Assembly: GCA_964019165.1 (NCBI GenBank)
Contig: OZ025278.1
Location: 3,529,378 to 3,593,377 of the forward strand
Source: Mastigias papua
Taxonomy: Eukaryota > Cnidaria > Scyphozoa > Rhizostomeae > Mastigiidae
DNA length: 64,000 nucleotides
Reading direction: 5' to 3'
The notes below the pieces were generated by a model. It saw nothing but the letters and a program-made list of their open reading frames with translations. It had not been told where the DNA came from and ran no database searches. Positions 13,201 to 28,400 of the stretch are shown one piece after another. Within the stretch, counting starts at the first letter, position 1. Every line of letters begins with the position of its first letter. Position numbers and translations under genes: made by a program.

Positions 13201-16200
13201 TGGTATATATTATGACCATTCATGACTATGAAAAATCTTTGGCCCTACGATACGAGGTCCTCCTGGGTCAAGAGGCCCTGAAGCGACTTACACCACCTGC
13301 TCCCCTTCCCTGCGGTACTGAGCAGATGAGGTTATCAGGGGTTTTCAGAGGATACAAAGTGAATTACGTCATTATGATGATTATACTGCCAATGCTATGA
13401 CTCTAAACATGATTCATATATTTTGTACATTATGATATAATATCAAATCTCACTATCACAGGTTGTTTGGGTTGACTAGCCTAGTTACAGGTGAAGAATA
13501 AACAAACAGAAAAAACAACAAGAAGCTATAAGAATTTGGAACACCACTAACACTAGTAATAATAATAATCATCATCGCCATTATTACGTTCCAGAGCCGT
13601 TTAGCTATTAGTGCACTGTGGCACAAGTTTCCACGTGGTGTGGATAAAATAGCTAAAAGGATTCCAGAAATCAGCATAATTTCATGACGAATGAGGTTGC
13701 CCAGTTTGTAAGTATCAAAAAGCTGATTGATTTTGACACATTGTGACATACGACTATTCAAGCACTTTCCTACCCAATAGGCTTTACAGTGTGGTGGTCA
13801 GTGCTAATGATTAGCATGTTCGCCTTACAAACAGGGTTACACGCCCCCAGTTTGAGCCCCACTCTGATACGGTTATACGACAGTGTACTGTACGTGGCAT
13901 GCGGGAAAGCTAAAGCAACACCAAGTACACCCAACTGGTAAGTTAACTTTCATAACGAAATATTACAATGGAGGACCTACAGGATTCTTATACGGGGCCA
14001 CATTATATGGAACTTTCGTGTAGAAGGCCAAGCAAGTTAAGGAACTAATTCTTCTAAATTAAAAATCTCTAATGAACCTTTCAACTTCGGGTATTCTTAA
14101 AACTGCAAAAGTCCGGAGATAAGGAAGCTGGCTTCAGAGTTTAGTATCCAGCATTAACATTGCATCAACACCTTAAACTAAAAATGTTTTCTTGCTTTTG
14201 TACTATTTTTAGAACTTTATATAAGCAGGAACTATTAAGGAACTTCTAGTAATACAACGTGTTCTAAATTTTTCTAGAAATAAGGAACTTTTATTACTAG
14301 GTTTTCAGCTAGGTTCTTTATAAAGATGACAAGTATATTCTTCTTTTATAAGAATACCTAAATTTTTTTTCGGAGCCTCATTATCTTCAAATTTTTCTGA
14401 TTTTGAGCCTAGAATTACTCTTGAATTATTCTTAAATACCAAAGGTGTAACTTCGCATAAAAATTTAACGAATATATTGCAATCTTTGTTGATGTTTTGC
14501 TACATCATAAAACTAAGCAATAGTTTATATTCTGTATCGAATAATGCAAAAGTACATCTGAAAGCAGTGTTATAACTGTGATACAAAAAAAAATATGTCT
14601 TGATGAAGCTTGAGCCTCGCATTATTCTTAAATTATTCCAAAATTTCAACGATTTTAAGCCTCAATATTCTTATAAACTTCATTCTTATAAAAAAGAATA
14701 TAGAGAAGGTAAGTTCTGGTTATTTACTCACCTACATTCTCACTGTCTTATTTAGCCTACTCACTTATTTATGTGTAAGACTCATTTAAAAAGGAATTAC
14801 ATGTTTTTTCATACGACAATTGCTTCTTCCAGTACTGAGACATTCCTTGCATATTCATTACTTCAGTATTGAAGCTTTCATAAGACTGTCTTCGCGAGAA
14901 TATTGAAGTTTGTGTAACACTGAAAACACATACAGGCACTGCGCAAACATAACACTGAAATACAGAGGTTTTGGAAGGGAATCATGCAAATTGAACAAAA
15001 GAGATGATGTGCATGCGTGAAAATTGCGATTTCAAGTGTATATCAACTTAGCAACTTTCATAGGTCTCGGAAACCCAGTACTAGACTTTCTTAACTTTTT
15101 TGAGCAACTGAGTACTTCATTATTATAAAAACCACTTTCTTATAAAAAAGGAGGTGTATTTGCATTCTTGAGTCTTATATGTACGTACTGTGTGCACTAT
15201 TTGCAATACCACTAAGGCAAAACTTCGCACCGAAATAACAGGTCGGTTATATTTTGTGAAGTGAAGTTAGACATATACTAATCCTTGATAAATCCTGTTT
15301 GCAAACAATGGCAATATAGAATCCAGGTTTCTTCTGGTTCCGATAGGAACTCTGAGATGCAATTATAAAGGAAACTAAACATAGCTTTGACATAGAGCAA
15401 GACTCTCTAGTGAATAATTTGTTTACAAATGTGCTTTGTACAAGATAGTAATCTCCCTAAAGTTATCATTAGGCTTAGTTATTTCTGGAAACAGCCTAGA
15501 GCTAATCAAACTATAATCCTGCTCTTTACTGCATATCAATACAAGTTTGAATCTACGCTATCCCTCACCACAAAGAGTTTTAGAAGTGAAATCACCTTAA
15601 AATACTTGACTCCTGGAGCGAAAACGACAAGGATTTAACCACCTAAGTGTAGTACACTTTCCATTATAGAAAGCTGTAAATGAAGAAAGTTTGAAACAGG
15701 TCATAGAAATTCATTGAAAATAGGACTTTAAAACTAGCATAATTTGACAATAAATTAACAGGAATGCTCACAATATATATTAGGACTTGTCAAATTTTAA
15801 AGAAATTAAGACATACTATTTTACAGCTTAGGCAACTTGCTAGAGTTTATTTTCAGACACACCCATAGGGTATATCTCAAATGGAAGACCACACCTATTA
15901 CTTTGCAGAACTATGGGTCTGTACCATGTTATCATTTAGTCTCTGCCTGTAGTCTACTGTGGAAGTTTCATCCCAGTAACAACAATGGCCATCACAATTT
16001 CTGGGGTCGGCAAAGTGAAGACTGTCTTGGGGGTAATTTTGGGGTGCTGATTATGAAAATCATATTCATTTTTATGGCTAGCTCTAGTTTTTCGAATCTG
16101 TAATATGTCTCAAAAAGGAAAATTTCTGTAAACTGCAGTTTTTCTGCGACCATGTTAGACTTAGCAACAGATTTAATTATACAATTTGCACTTGGTTTTA

Positions 16201-19200
16201 CATGCGTAATTTGTTTTGCACCATAGAGCAGGTCATAGCTAGGTCATAGGGGTCTTTGGTATATGGTATTTTAAGTAGTGGTGAATTGTGGCATTCATGT
16301 GTTTGACATTATCATGTGGTTGTTCACTTGCACTTGGCAGCAGAATGCCATCAATTTTCTTGTGATAATTATTTGCATAGATCAATTTTCTCTTTAAACC
16401 TTTATGATGATTGAGAGTAGATTTAGGTCAGATGAATTCATTCGTGGTGACAGTGCATTGATGATGTTACAATAAAAAGTGTATTGCAGCATATGTGTAG
16501 ATTTAGATGTATAGATATGTGTAGATATGTGTAGATATGTGTAGATATGTGTAGATATGTGTAGATATGTGTAGATATGTGTAGATATGTGTAGATATGT
16601 GTAGATATGTGTCGATATGTGTGATATGTGTAGATTTAAAGATGACGAACTTCTTGCATGGATAACGAAGTGGCTACATGAAATACCCTTGCTTTCTCTG
16701 CTACTAGGACAGTAGACATAAAGCAAGTCACTGCACTAACAGGGATTGACCAGTAAGAGATCAACTTAACGTTGGGGAAAAGAGTGCTATTGCTGAGCAA
16801 TTGGTACCACGTGATAAAATACTGTTTCCTCCTCTGCATATAAAATTAGGACTTATGAAACAATTTATTAAAGTATTAGAAAAAGATAGAGACTTTTTTC
16901 AGTATATTTGTAAGAGTTTTGCAAATCTGAGTAGTGAAAAGCTAAAAGCTTTGCATATTTGATGAACCCCAAATTAGGTAGTTGGTGAAAGATCAAAAAT
17001 TGTGTGCCTCTATGAAAGAAGTGGAGTAATTGTGTGCCTCTATGAAAGAAGTGGAGTAATTGTGTGCCTCTATGAAAGAAGTGGAGTAAGCTGCGTGGCT
17101 GTCATTTTTGGAAGTTGTAAAGAACTTGTTTGGAAGTTATAGAGCTGAAAATTACAAAGAAATTGTAAACAACATGCTTGGAAATTTCAGGATTCTTGGC
17201 ATCAATATGAGCATCAAAGTTAATTTTCTTCAAAGCCATCTCTTTCCAGGCAATCTCGGTGATGAAAGTGAAGGACAAGGCGAGAGATCCCACGTAGATA
17301 TAAAGAAAATGGAGGAAAGATACCCAGGCAGTTGGGACATAAAACTGATGCTAGATTACTGCTGGAATTTGAAAGGTGACGTGCCTGAGGCAGAACATTC
17401 TAGAATATCTCAAAAACGTAGTACATCTCTACAACGTGAAAGACAATACGTTGAAGAGTCATGATGAACAACGACCTCTTAACCTCTTATTTGAAGCTTT
17501 CACCTAACTGATGCAGCAAAAAACAATCTTGTGAAAACTTTTTTAGAGTTTCCTTCCCATATGATGTTGGTTTTGTTTGATTTAGAAGCAACATTTATTT
17601 CAAATAAGGATAGCCTGTGGAAGGATAACTCGAGCTAATGTTAAGAAATGGATATGGTAGTCAAATTCAGCATCATCAAATTACCTTAACAGAGGTAAAA
17701 CGTTTCCGACCCTACGCCAAAACTTTTTTGTTGACCTGTATGATCACCCTGTACAATGTCTAAGAGTAACTTTTTATTTCTGCAGGTAGTGAATTTGATA
17801 GATATTCCAACTACGAACCGAACTGAACTGAACTGAACTGACCTGAACTGAACTGAACTGACCTGAACTGAACCGAACTGACCTGAACTGAACTGACCTG
17901 AACTGAACTGAACTGAACTGAACCGAACTGAACTGAACTGAACTGACCTGAACTGAACTGAACTGACCTGAACTGAACCGAACTGACCTGAACTGAACTG
18001 ACCTGAACTGAACTGAACTGAACTGAACCGAACTGACCTGAACTGAACTGACCTGAACTGAACTGAACTGAACCGAACTGAACTGAACTGAACTGAACTG
18101 ACCTGAACTGAACTGAACTGACCTGAACTGAACCGAACTGACCTGAACTGAACTGACCTGAACTGAACTGAACTGAACTGAACCGAACTGAACTGAACTG
18201 AACTGACCTGAACTGAACTGAACTGACCTGAACTGAACCGAACTGACCTGAACTGAACTGACCTGAACTGAACTGAACTGAACCGAACTGACCTGAACTG
18301 AACTGACCTGAACTGAACTGAACTGAACTGAACCGAACTGAACTGAACTGAACTGAACTGACCTGAACTGAACTGAACTGAACTGAACTGACCTGAACTG
18401 AACTGACCTGAACTGAACTGAACTGAACTGAACCGAACTGAACTGAACTGAACTGACCTGAACTGAACTGAACTGAACCGAACTGAACTGAACTGAACTG
18501 AACTGACCTGAACTGAACTGAACTGAACTGAACCGAACTGAACTGAACTGAACTGAACTGACCTGACCTGAACTGAACTGAACTGAACTGAACCGAACTG
18601 AACTGAACTGAACTGACCTGAACTGAACTGAACTGAACCGAACTGAACTGAACTGAACTGAACTGAACTGACCTGACCTGAACTGAACTGAACTGAACTG
18701 AACTGAACTGAACTGACCTGAACTGAACTGAACTGACCTGAACTGAACTGAACCGAACTGAACCGAACTGAACTGAACTGAACTGACCTGAACTGAACTG
18801 AACTGAACTGAACCGAACTGAACTGAACTGAACTGAACTGACCTGACCTGAACTGAACTGAACTGAACTGAACTGACCTGAACTGAACTGACCTGAACTG
18901 AACCGAACCGAACCGAACTGAACTGAACTGAACTGAACTGACCTGAACTGAACTGAACTGACCTGAACTGAACCGAACTGACCTGAACTGAACTGACCTG
19001 AACTGAACTGAACTGAACTGAACCGAACTGAACTGAACTGAACTGACCTGAACTGAACTGAACTGACCTGAACTGAACCGAACTGACCTGAACTGAACTG
19101 ACCTGAACTGAACTGAACTGAACTGAACTGAACTGACCTGAACTGAACTGAACTGACCTGACCTGAACTGAACTGAACCGAACTGAACCGAACTGAACTG

Positions 19201-21350
19201 AACTGAACTGACCTGAACTGAACTGAACTGAACCGAACCGAACTGAACTGAACTGAACTGAACTGAACTGAACCGAACCGAACCGAACTGAACTGAACTG
19301 ACCTGAACTGAACTGCACCAACTATCGAATGGAACATTCCAAGTCACTAGTTACAGGCTAATTTCAAGTGTGCAGGTCACCTCAGAGGAATGCTATCAGC
19401 AGCTCAAAAGAATAATCCCAAGACCCTCCCAACAATAAAATACTCAACAGCAAAGTCTTCCTTGTGCACTCATCTACTCAGTTTATCGCTTCCTGCTTTG
19501 TGTACAGTCATATGAACATCTCCCATCATTACCAGAAGTTCTATAATGTAAGTAACCTTCCAGCTTCCCCAATCAATTTCTAGAAGTTGTACTTACAAAT
19601 TCCCAAAAACCTGATCTCCCGTGCTCACAGGCTCTGCAATTTCATTAATGCACCTCTCCTGGCTAAAGACAAACTACACGTTTATTGTATAAGAAAGTTG
19701 CTCAAAAGAAGCAGCATTCGGTTGCTCACAAGTAAATAACGGTAAGTACTGGATTTTTGAGACTTTAGAAAATTGCAAATTTGACATCATCTCTTTTGAG
19801 CAGATTTCTTGTAACAGTCTATGCATTTCAGTGCTATGTTTCTGTAGTGCATGTTTGACTTTGCAACATCACAGTGTTACACGAACTCGACTCTTCCTGC
19901 TCAGAAAGTCATAAGACAGGTCTAGCACTGGAATCATGATAAAGTCAAGAAGGCTTCAGTGCTGGGAAAAAAAACCTCACAGAAAAGCGTGTAAGTTGTC
20001 ATTCAGAGCTGCTAATGCAGCAACACTGATTCTACGTATTGGGTAAGGACAATATTGTATGATTACTCAGGTATAGAAAGGCCTCTCTATCCAAGGGCCA
20101 AAACTTTCGCCGATTTGACCTACACTTTCTAACTAACTAACTAACTGTTTTGCTAAGATATCTAACAGCAATTCGTTTGACGACATCTAATTAATTTGTT
20201 TTAAATAACTATCTCCTCCTAGACAAAACGAAGAATTAATATTAAGACAAATAATTACAAAGAAGATTAACGGTAAATCCACTAAGAGAAAGAATTGCTA
20301 CACCAAGTAGTATTAGCACGGGAATCAATGATTGATTAAAAACTGACATGAGAGTCCACTAAATATGACTTATAGTGTCTAATCTGACTCCAGTTAGCTT
20401 ATGAGTTAACGCCCTTAGCCCAAAAAGCCAAACATTCAATGCATAATCAAGATTGTGGGAAGATTATTCAGCGACAAAACAAAAACGGTTTTTATTGGAA
20501 AATCTAAAATTGGTAGGAGACTGTGTCGAAAAATCACAGCGGCAACTGAGATCCTAGATGTTGGTGAAGTCTCGTTACAGTTATTCAAATGTAATAATAG
20601 CATTTTATTACACACACTTTAAACGATTTGTTTATAGGGAGCCTGCATATAGAATGCCAAAGTATTTAAAGAACTTGAACTACTACAGGAAAATTCCCTA
20701 GGGAACTTTTCAATTTGAGCAATTTTTTTAACACCAAGCAATCCAGAATTAGGAAGCAGGTTCCATTCACTTGCAGCCAAAACCAGCATAGATTGTTTGC
20801 TATGCTTGTGTCAAGTGTTTCATGTTTCATTGGTCTTAAGTTATAGCCAAAATTAAAGGCAAAATTCAGAACTTCAATGTTTACTTGCGTCAGTGCCATA
20901 TGTATGGTACTAAATTTAGAGTGAAAATTAAGGAACTACTAAGGAACTTTTAGTACTGCAATTTGACTATTGGAGGTCCAAAAATAAGGCACTTCTGGAA
21001 CTAGGCCTTGACCTAGGTTCCTTATAAGAAAAGCGTGTATGCGGAGAGGGTCATTGGTATGGCCACCCAGTGTTGTAAGTCTTTAACGAATGCGTAAGGA
21101 TGCAGTCTTATGTTTAATAACAGTCATAACAAAAGAAATTTTATAAAACTTCCACAGATTAAAAATGACGATTTAAATTAAGGCTGGTGGAATAGAACGT
21201 CTATATTTAGGACAGGATAAAGCAGTTATTTTATGAGAAGCTACTTGCAACAAGGGACATTGGCTAAGCCATTAACACTCTCTTCTAGGCTGAGAGTGCA
21301 TTTAGAAATATTTTTGCAAAGTACTACAGGTTAATATTTACAAACACACA

Positions 21351-21397
<47 letters not shown>

Positions 21398-24300
21398 AAC
21401 TGCACATGATATACAGCAGCACTGTTTCAAAGCATTAAGCTCTGGTTGCAGATGAAACTGATATGAAATAGAACTAGATGACAAGGCCTACTTGATGATT
21501 AGGAATTTCTCATGGTATTGAAATGGATATGATTGCCCCATTGCCCGATTGAATGGGACTTCCACAAAGAAACATCGAGGGAGTGAGGAATAAAATAGTA
21601 GAATCACTAGTTGACTTTTTGCGGCGAAATTTCGTGGAAAATGAAGATGGTGTATTATTGAGATCTTTCATTTACAAGGAAAGCGGATCTCAAGCAGTCG
21701 CATTTCAAATTCTTCAAAGATCTAAACTTAGTGGAAGCGGAGTACGAGGAGTTGATGCTGCTAGAAGATCATAATCACTTCAAGGCACTATCGTTACCTA
21801 AACGTTTTAAAATACTATCATCGTCTGATTCACTTCCAAATTTGAAAGTTGCATTAGCCCGAATTCTAGCTGTCAAGCTGATCAGCGGCTATGTAGATAG
21901 ACTGATTAGCTAAAGCAACGCTCTAGAGTTCTTTAGCCGTTCACGGACGCCTGCTTGAAACTGAAAACAAATTTCAATATGTTCATTACAATACACGTAT
22001 TTTTTAATAAGAAACAGGTTACAAGAAACGGTGGAAAATACGTGTATGCCAGCTCTAGATGAATGCGACCCATGGTCAGCTGTATTGGGATAGATGAATG
22101 GAAATGTTCGTAGGGGCAGAGAATGTTCTAAAGGGAGACAGCAGGAGCACTTCAGAGGTATATTCATGGAAGCGTCCCGTTAAAGTAAAGAAACTCTAGA
22201 CACAAGTAGTCAATAACAGAAGGTTAAGAACAAATGCTTCTAAATCGCTTAGGTACAAATTAGTCTGGCTCGGCTTTTAATTCTCTTCTATTTTTATAGT
22301 ATTTTTTCCGTTTATAGTTCGTTACCAGCATTCCTTTCGTTAAAGTGAAAACGTTACAACTGCGCAATTTTTTTCTTTCGAACTACACAAATCTTATCAA
22401 AACTGCACATTTTGTTCAGAACTGCAGGTCAAAAACCCTGACACACACTTTTATATGTATATATTTTTCTGACATAGCAACAATGGCACATAGAGCACAA
22501 AATGAATGCCAACAAGTGGAAAAACCCCTTCATGTCGTTCAAGGAATCAGCAAAAAAACATATTGTGGGCTAGGAATCTCGTAAAATGGCCTTCAAAATC
22601 AAGTAAGACAAATGCATAATTAACAAAGTCAGGGCTTTGCTGTCGACCGCAGAATGTCATTAATTGCGCCAAGTGCTTTGCAAAAAATTGCGTCAAAAAG
22701 ATCGTAATTCGAGTTTAGTCTCCCAATGGATTGCGAATCCTGAATAAATCATGGGGGTCGTGTCCCTGTAGGCAAGGAGAATTAGCCACTGAGAGGTGAG
22801 ATTTTGACATAAACGATATTTTTTATCGACATACATAATTGATATTGTTTATTGTCTATCGAACTAATTGACATACACATAGTGCTAAACACTAATATTC
22901 AAGAAACTATTAGAAATACAGGGAAAGCATAAAGAAACTTTAGAACTTTCTGTACCATCTTTCATAGTTTCAAAAACCCCCTTTTTCTCCACGGATTTAT
23001 CAAGTTTCCACTACAGTATGTTCTATATGCTCGGCCTTAGAGGACATCACAAAAGACAATGTTTTACGATTTGTTTGTGTTTTCTCTGCAGTTTTTTCGC
23101 TATATAAAGAACTCTTAAGAAACTTTTAGAACTAAAACGAGGCCAAAAATGAGGAGCATTTTACAACTAGGCTTTGAGCCAGGTTTCCTATAAAAGACAA
23201 ACGTGTATATGTAGTATAGGCAAGGCATCCAATGAAAAAAATTATACAAAAGACACAGGCTAGCACCTGGGTGCTTTTCCATACGGTTGGCATCCTCAAC
23301 AGTTAGCAGAACATCAAAAATAGCACTAAGGATATTAGCCCAACTGCCTATAGCCCAAATGCCAGGACATTAAGCAATATAATTTTATAGACATATTGTA
23401 TTTATGCCTATAGGCAGCTGAGCCGGATTAGGGGGGCAGGGATGGAAGTCCGTGTTGTTAGTGACTGTGAAGTAGGGAAGAATGGGGGCTTGGGGCAAAG
23501 CTCTCAGGATAAATTTGGAACCACGCCCTTTAGGTATTAAGGAAAGGTTCTTTGTTGTAGATTGAAATCGCAGCTTTTTGATGAAGATTAAGACGAGAGT
23601 GACGACAAAAAGAGACCACATTTAGATTATTTGACGACTATTCCATGATATTTTACTTAAAATGACTATTCCAAGACTAATCCGGTGTAACCATAAACGT
23701 TTCGACTCGTGCTCGAGTCATATTCAGTATGAGGATACTGGATGAGACCGAAATATAAAGTAAGGGAGGATCAAAAACCACGTGATAGGAATGGACGAAT
23801 AGGAAAGATGCGGAAGAAAAGGACGTAAAGGGAGCACTGGAAAATATAGTGATAAACAACATGTAGGAGGAAAGGTTCTTTGTCAACATAAAGATGCACC
23901 CCCATTGCAATTAGACGCGGGCAGATGAAATCAATGACATGCATGATAATCGTCTTTAGTTTTCATGACATTTTCGGATGAATCTAACCAAATTTCGGAA
24001 ATTTCGATTAGTGATTACTATTGATTGAATACTGATTGATGATAGCTATTGATTGGATACTGATTAGTGATTAGTATTAGTATTGATTGCAGCTGATATC
24101 TCAACCAAAGCAACTTTTTTTACCGAAGTCATGCGAATACACTTTTTTGAAGGTAACTGATTTTATCACTGCAAACTTTGACAGCTTATCAGTGCATAAA
24201 GCCATTTCAATAGAGCAAAAATTGCTTATCCCTGCACACCATAGACGCATGAGGAAGGAGGGCCGGTGGATCGGGGGCTGCAATCCTTCTAGTTGGGTAG

Positions 24301-25376
24301 AAGTTCACATCGGGTGATTTTTATAAAAAACTAATAGTTTTTACCGAAAATAACTGCGACTAAGTACGACACCCTATACAACAATTGGCACTTACAAACC
24401 GTCGTCTGTCCTAGACACTCTTCTTATAAATTCAGGCAGACTGTTTGCATCCTTCCTTGTATATTGTAAGTCATCCTATGCGCATGCTGTACACTTAAAT
24501 TAGGTATGTTCAGATGTGCTATATTAAGGATCCCCTTGCAGGCATAAATCTCCTTGCAAGGAAGAATTGCTGCAGTGCATCTAATACAACAACTGATGCT
24601 ATATGGTGCTGGCTAAAATCTGCTTTGAATAAATCTGCAAAAGCTAGGTTTGACGCTACAGAATCGCCAACTAGAATTGCAAATGTATCACCCAGACATG
24701 GATGATAAATGTAACACGACAACAGAGGTCTAGAGTCTACATACTATGCAATACATACGTGCTGCCAGAAAGTATCAAACGGTGAAAGAGACATTCTGAG
24801 CTAAAAGCAAATGTATTTCAGTGGTTGCAACAAACCAATAATATGAAGTGCATGCACATTCCTCCTCTCTTTTCTGCATAAACCATATAATTCGCACAAA
24901 TCAGACGGTCTGCCTCATTTTCGGCAGATATTAAAATCAACCGCAAATCACCAGCTGCCTAAGCTTCTAAAACTGCCGCGCGTCACCTGCGCGAGGAGTA
25001 CTCCTCAAAGTAATATGCTTTCAAAGTACGTGCCCCATTTTGGTCTCCCTTACATTTTGAGTTACCGAACAGATATTTGTTGACCTACCGGTCGGGTTTT
25101 ATTCCAATATTCCTTGACAGAATGTAATGAGACAGGCCTCAGCACTGGGCAGGACGACAAGTATTATCTGTAATTCTGTCAAAGTAGTGTGATGTTCAGT
25201 TCAATTTCGCACCGTTTAGACTAGGAGCCCACGAAGAAGAGCTAAGTGTATTATTCACGATACCATATATGTTCGTGAAATCCTCTCTTTCAAATAGGTA
25301 TTCTTCACTCATGGGAACCACGCCCATTTTTTGTCGGCAAAATGCAGGCAAAATATTTAACCCTATATATATATTA

Positions 25377-25419
<43 letters not shown>

Positions 25420-28400
25420 ATAGAAGGTCGTAGACCTCTAAGAAAATGTCCAGGAACGGCCCTGAAAATGATATGACATCTCATGGTTATCTAAGAGCCA
25501 ATTAACATGAGAAATTTCGAAGCAATTAGTAACTCGCGGCGTCTTAAGTTCATTTCAGTCATATTGATATACCGAGGTGCAATGCTCACTTCTTCAACTC
25601 GCCCTGCTTTATCAAAATTTCAGTTCACATGAACTGAGTTCAGAGCTCATTACAGTCCTGCTCGTCCATATTCAAGTAAACACTCTAAGGGATTAGGCCA
25701 GACTCCGAAGTGAGTTGCCAAGCGCTTCTAAATGTCTTATGTGAATGAGGCTCTTAAAAAGTCATATAATGCCTACTAAGTTACATCTAACCACAAGCCA
25801 TACTCTTCTCCATGTTACCTCAGTACAAAGAAGATATTCATAACTCACTATCATGGAGGTGTAGAGCAGGCAGGTTTCCTGTGGATGGGATTCAGGGGCT
25901 TAGTCCCTGTTGTTAAAATACAGAGAACTTTTTTTGGGGGGCTTGGCCCCCTCCTATGAGTGGCTACTAGTTCAGTGAAGTCCTAGCTTGGAAGTACGAA
26001 CCAACCCTTGGGCACGGTTTTATGTATATTTTACATCAATTACGTATAAATTTTTATGTAACTCTGTATGTATTCAAATTCTAACAGTTTAGAATGAATT
26101 CTTGAGTGTGACCAATAAAATAGCCTGCAGCGTATTATCCCTTGTCAACTTTTTAGGACGGCGCCACTGGCGTAAAGAGAGTATGTAAAGAACGGCGCAA
26201 GTGATGCAGAGAGCTGAGTACCAGAACATATCCTGGAATAGTCCTCAATGCCAATGAAATAAACTTGTCGTCGTTTGAATCCAGTTTATTTGCTGGACAT
26301 GATAATAAAAACAAACTGCTTTATGTACCACTGTAGCAGTTGAGGTCAATTCTACAAAATGTCTGAATATATCTAGAGCAGAAAGACATACTGAATATAG
26401 ACCTGGAAAGCATGCAGACAATGGGGAGCAATAATTTTGCAAAGCATGAAAAGATATGAATTAAGTAACTAGAAAAGGCAATGCACTACCACCCTTAGCA
26501 CTTGTGGAAAGGCCAGTTTTTGACGACCCGTTGTAAACCTGCCTTTGCTGAAGGGTTACTCTCCTATGTAACATGAAAATTGAAACAAAATTGAGGTAGC
26601 TACAAATGCCCTTCTATCTATACTGTAATTGGCCAGAACATAGAAGACTAATGGTACAATGATTAGGTGAGGCAAAATTACAGCACATTGCGGTAAGGCA
26701 TTCATGAAAGGGGTTGATTGACAAACAGGCCAAATTCATTCTTTAGGTAATACCGATTTGACTGCCGCACAGACGGCTTTCTGGATCCGTCCCAGGACTA
26801 TATTCGTTTTTCAATGGGTAACAAATGAAACCATTGATATAAAGAACTTATTAACTGGAATATATCGAGCCTATAAGATTCTAAATAGTGGAAGTCACAT
26901 TACTTGCAATTTATGCTTAGATTGCGTCACCTACCAAAAGCTACAAAAGCGTCATGCTAGGGTACGTTTCTTGCATAGCGATTCCTACAGTTCCTATATG
27001 TGGGTTCTTACCGAGTACGACAGCAATTAGTAAGGACAGTTTTAGCTAAACAGTTCGTAACTTAGGATGAAAGTAACTGTTCTATGGAAACCTGATACTA
27101 AGCAGTCTTCATATGGCGTTCTCTTGAGGCAGATATCCATACCGTTTCCCATCAGCTGTCCTTTAACAATCTGAATATACGACATTTAATAGGAAAGTTC
27201 TTCTGGCCCAGACCCGAGACTTTCTTTGCTTATCATGATTTCAGTGTTAAAACTTTGCTAAGACGTGGTATGTAGATAGATACTACATAAACATGACATT
27301 GTTCTATCAGTTCAAAGGAAAGTACAAAAGCATTTGAAGAGCTGGGTAAACCCTGACGAAAACATGACTCCCAGGAAGATCAGACATGAATCCAAACCTA
27401 GCTAGCACCCAAATTAAAAATTTTATTTTTCACTGCTAATATATGGTATACTCTTAAATCTTATATAGATTTGCTGATGAAACAACGTGCAAAAATATGA
27501 ATGTAAAAAATAGCCTGAAATAACTAGATGTTCATAGGGAATCTATGCACAATAAACACAAGAGATGATTGACTTGCGTAAAAACTGCAATGTTAAACGT
27601 TCGTGTACTTATTAAATTCCTTAGGTCTCAAAACTCCATTACTAACAATTTCTTAACCGTTCGAGCAATCGAGTACTAAATTTTTTGCAAACTACTTTTC
27701 TATAAAAGAGAAAGTGTATAGCAGTTCTCTAAAGAAGTTGCTACGATGTAATTGGTACATGACCGGAGGGGCTTTTCTGTATAGCTTTAGAACTTGTCTT
27801 CCTTAATTACTATTTTCCATGCAGCCGCAGTCGTTCGTCAAATTAGTCGGGAAGCAAGGTGATAGTGTGTCAGTAACCTACAATAAGACTTCAAGACATT
27901 GTGGGACATTGTGGGCTGTTAAACTAGCGGATAATTCTAGATCTGCTCGTTAAATAACAATACCGTTTGAAACCATTTCCAAAGCTATTCTCTTATAACT
28001 GTCATTTCTATTATGGCGCGTTGCTAGATATTAGGTTGTGGGTGTTGAATCTAAGAAAATATGGAGAAGACGAAATAGCTTCTTTGGAGCTGAATTTGAA
28101 TAATCCAGTCGACCGGATTAGGGTCGCTGGCAGCAGCACCTGCCAGGCATGGTTTCAAGTATTAACTCCGAACATCGGTCTAAACTGAATCAGCTGGATG
28201 GAAGAGTGATCTTAGCAGTGATAGTTATCAGCAAAACTGTGACTAATGACGGTATATTCGCTAGAACCACATTGCCACGACTGAAAGAATTCATGGAACT
28301 TTCAAATATATATATTTATATGGTCGATATTCGGTATGCGGTAGGTACAGCATATCATGCAACCCAAACACGAGTAGTAGACAGACTGTTCCATTAACGC

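Noticed and set aside
17816..19315. Telomeric or interstitial telomere repeat
   Set aside because: The unit is AACTG, not TTAGGG or a known variant, and genes continue on both sides.
17686..19347. Three overlapping minus-strand frames of 508-553 codons (Val-Gln-Phe-Ser-Ser repeats)
   Set aside because: The pentamer cannot form a stop on that strand, so all three frames are open by construction. There is no unique coding sequence, and the array is intronic.
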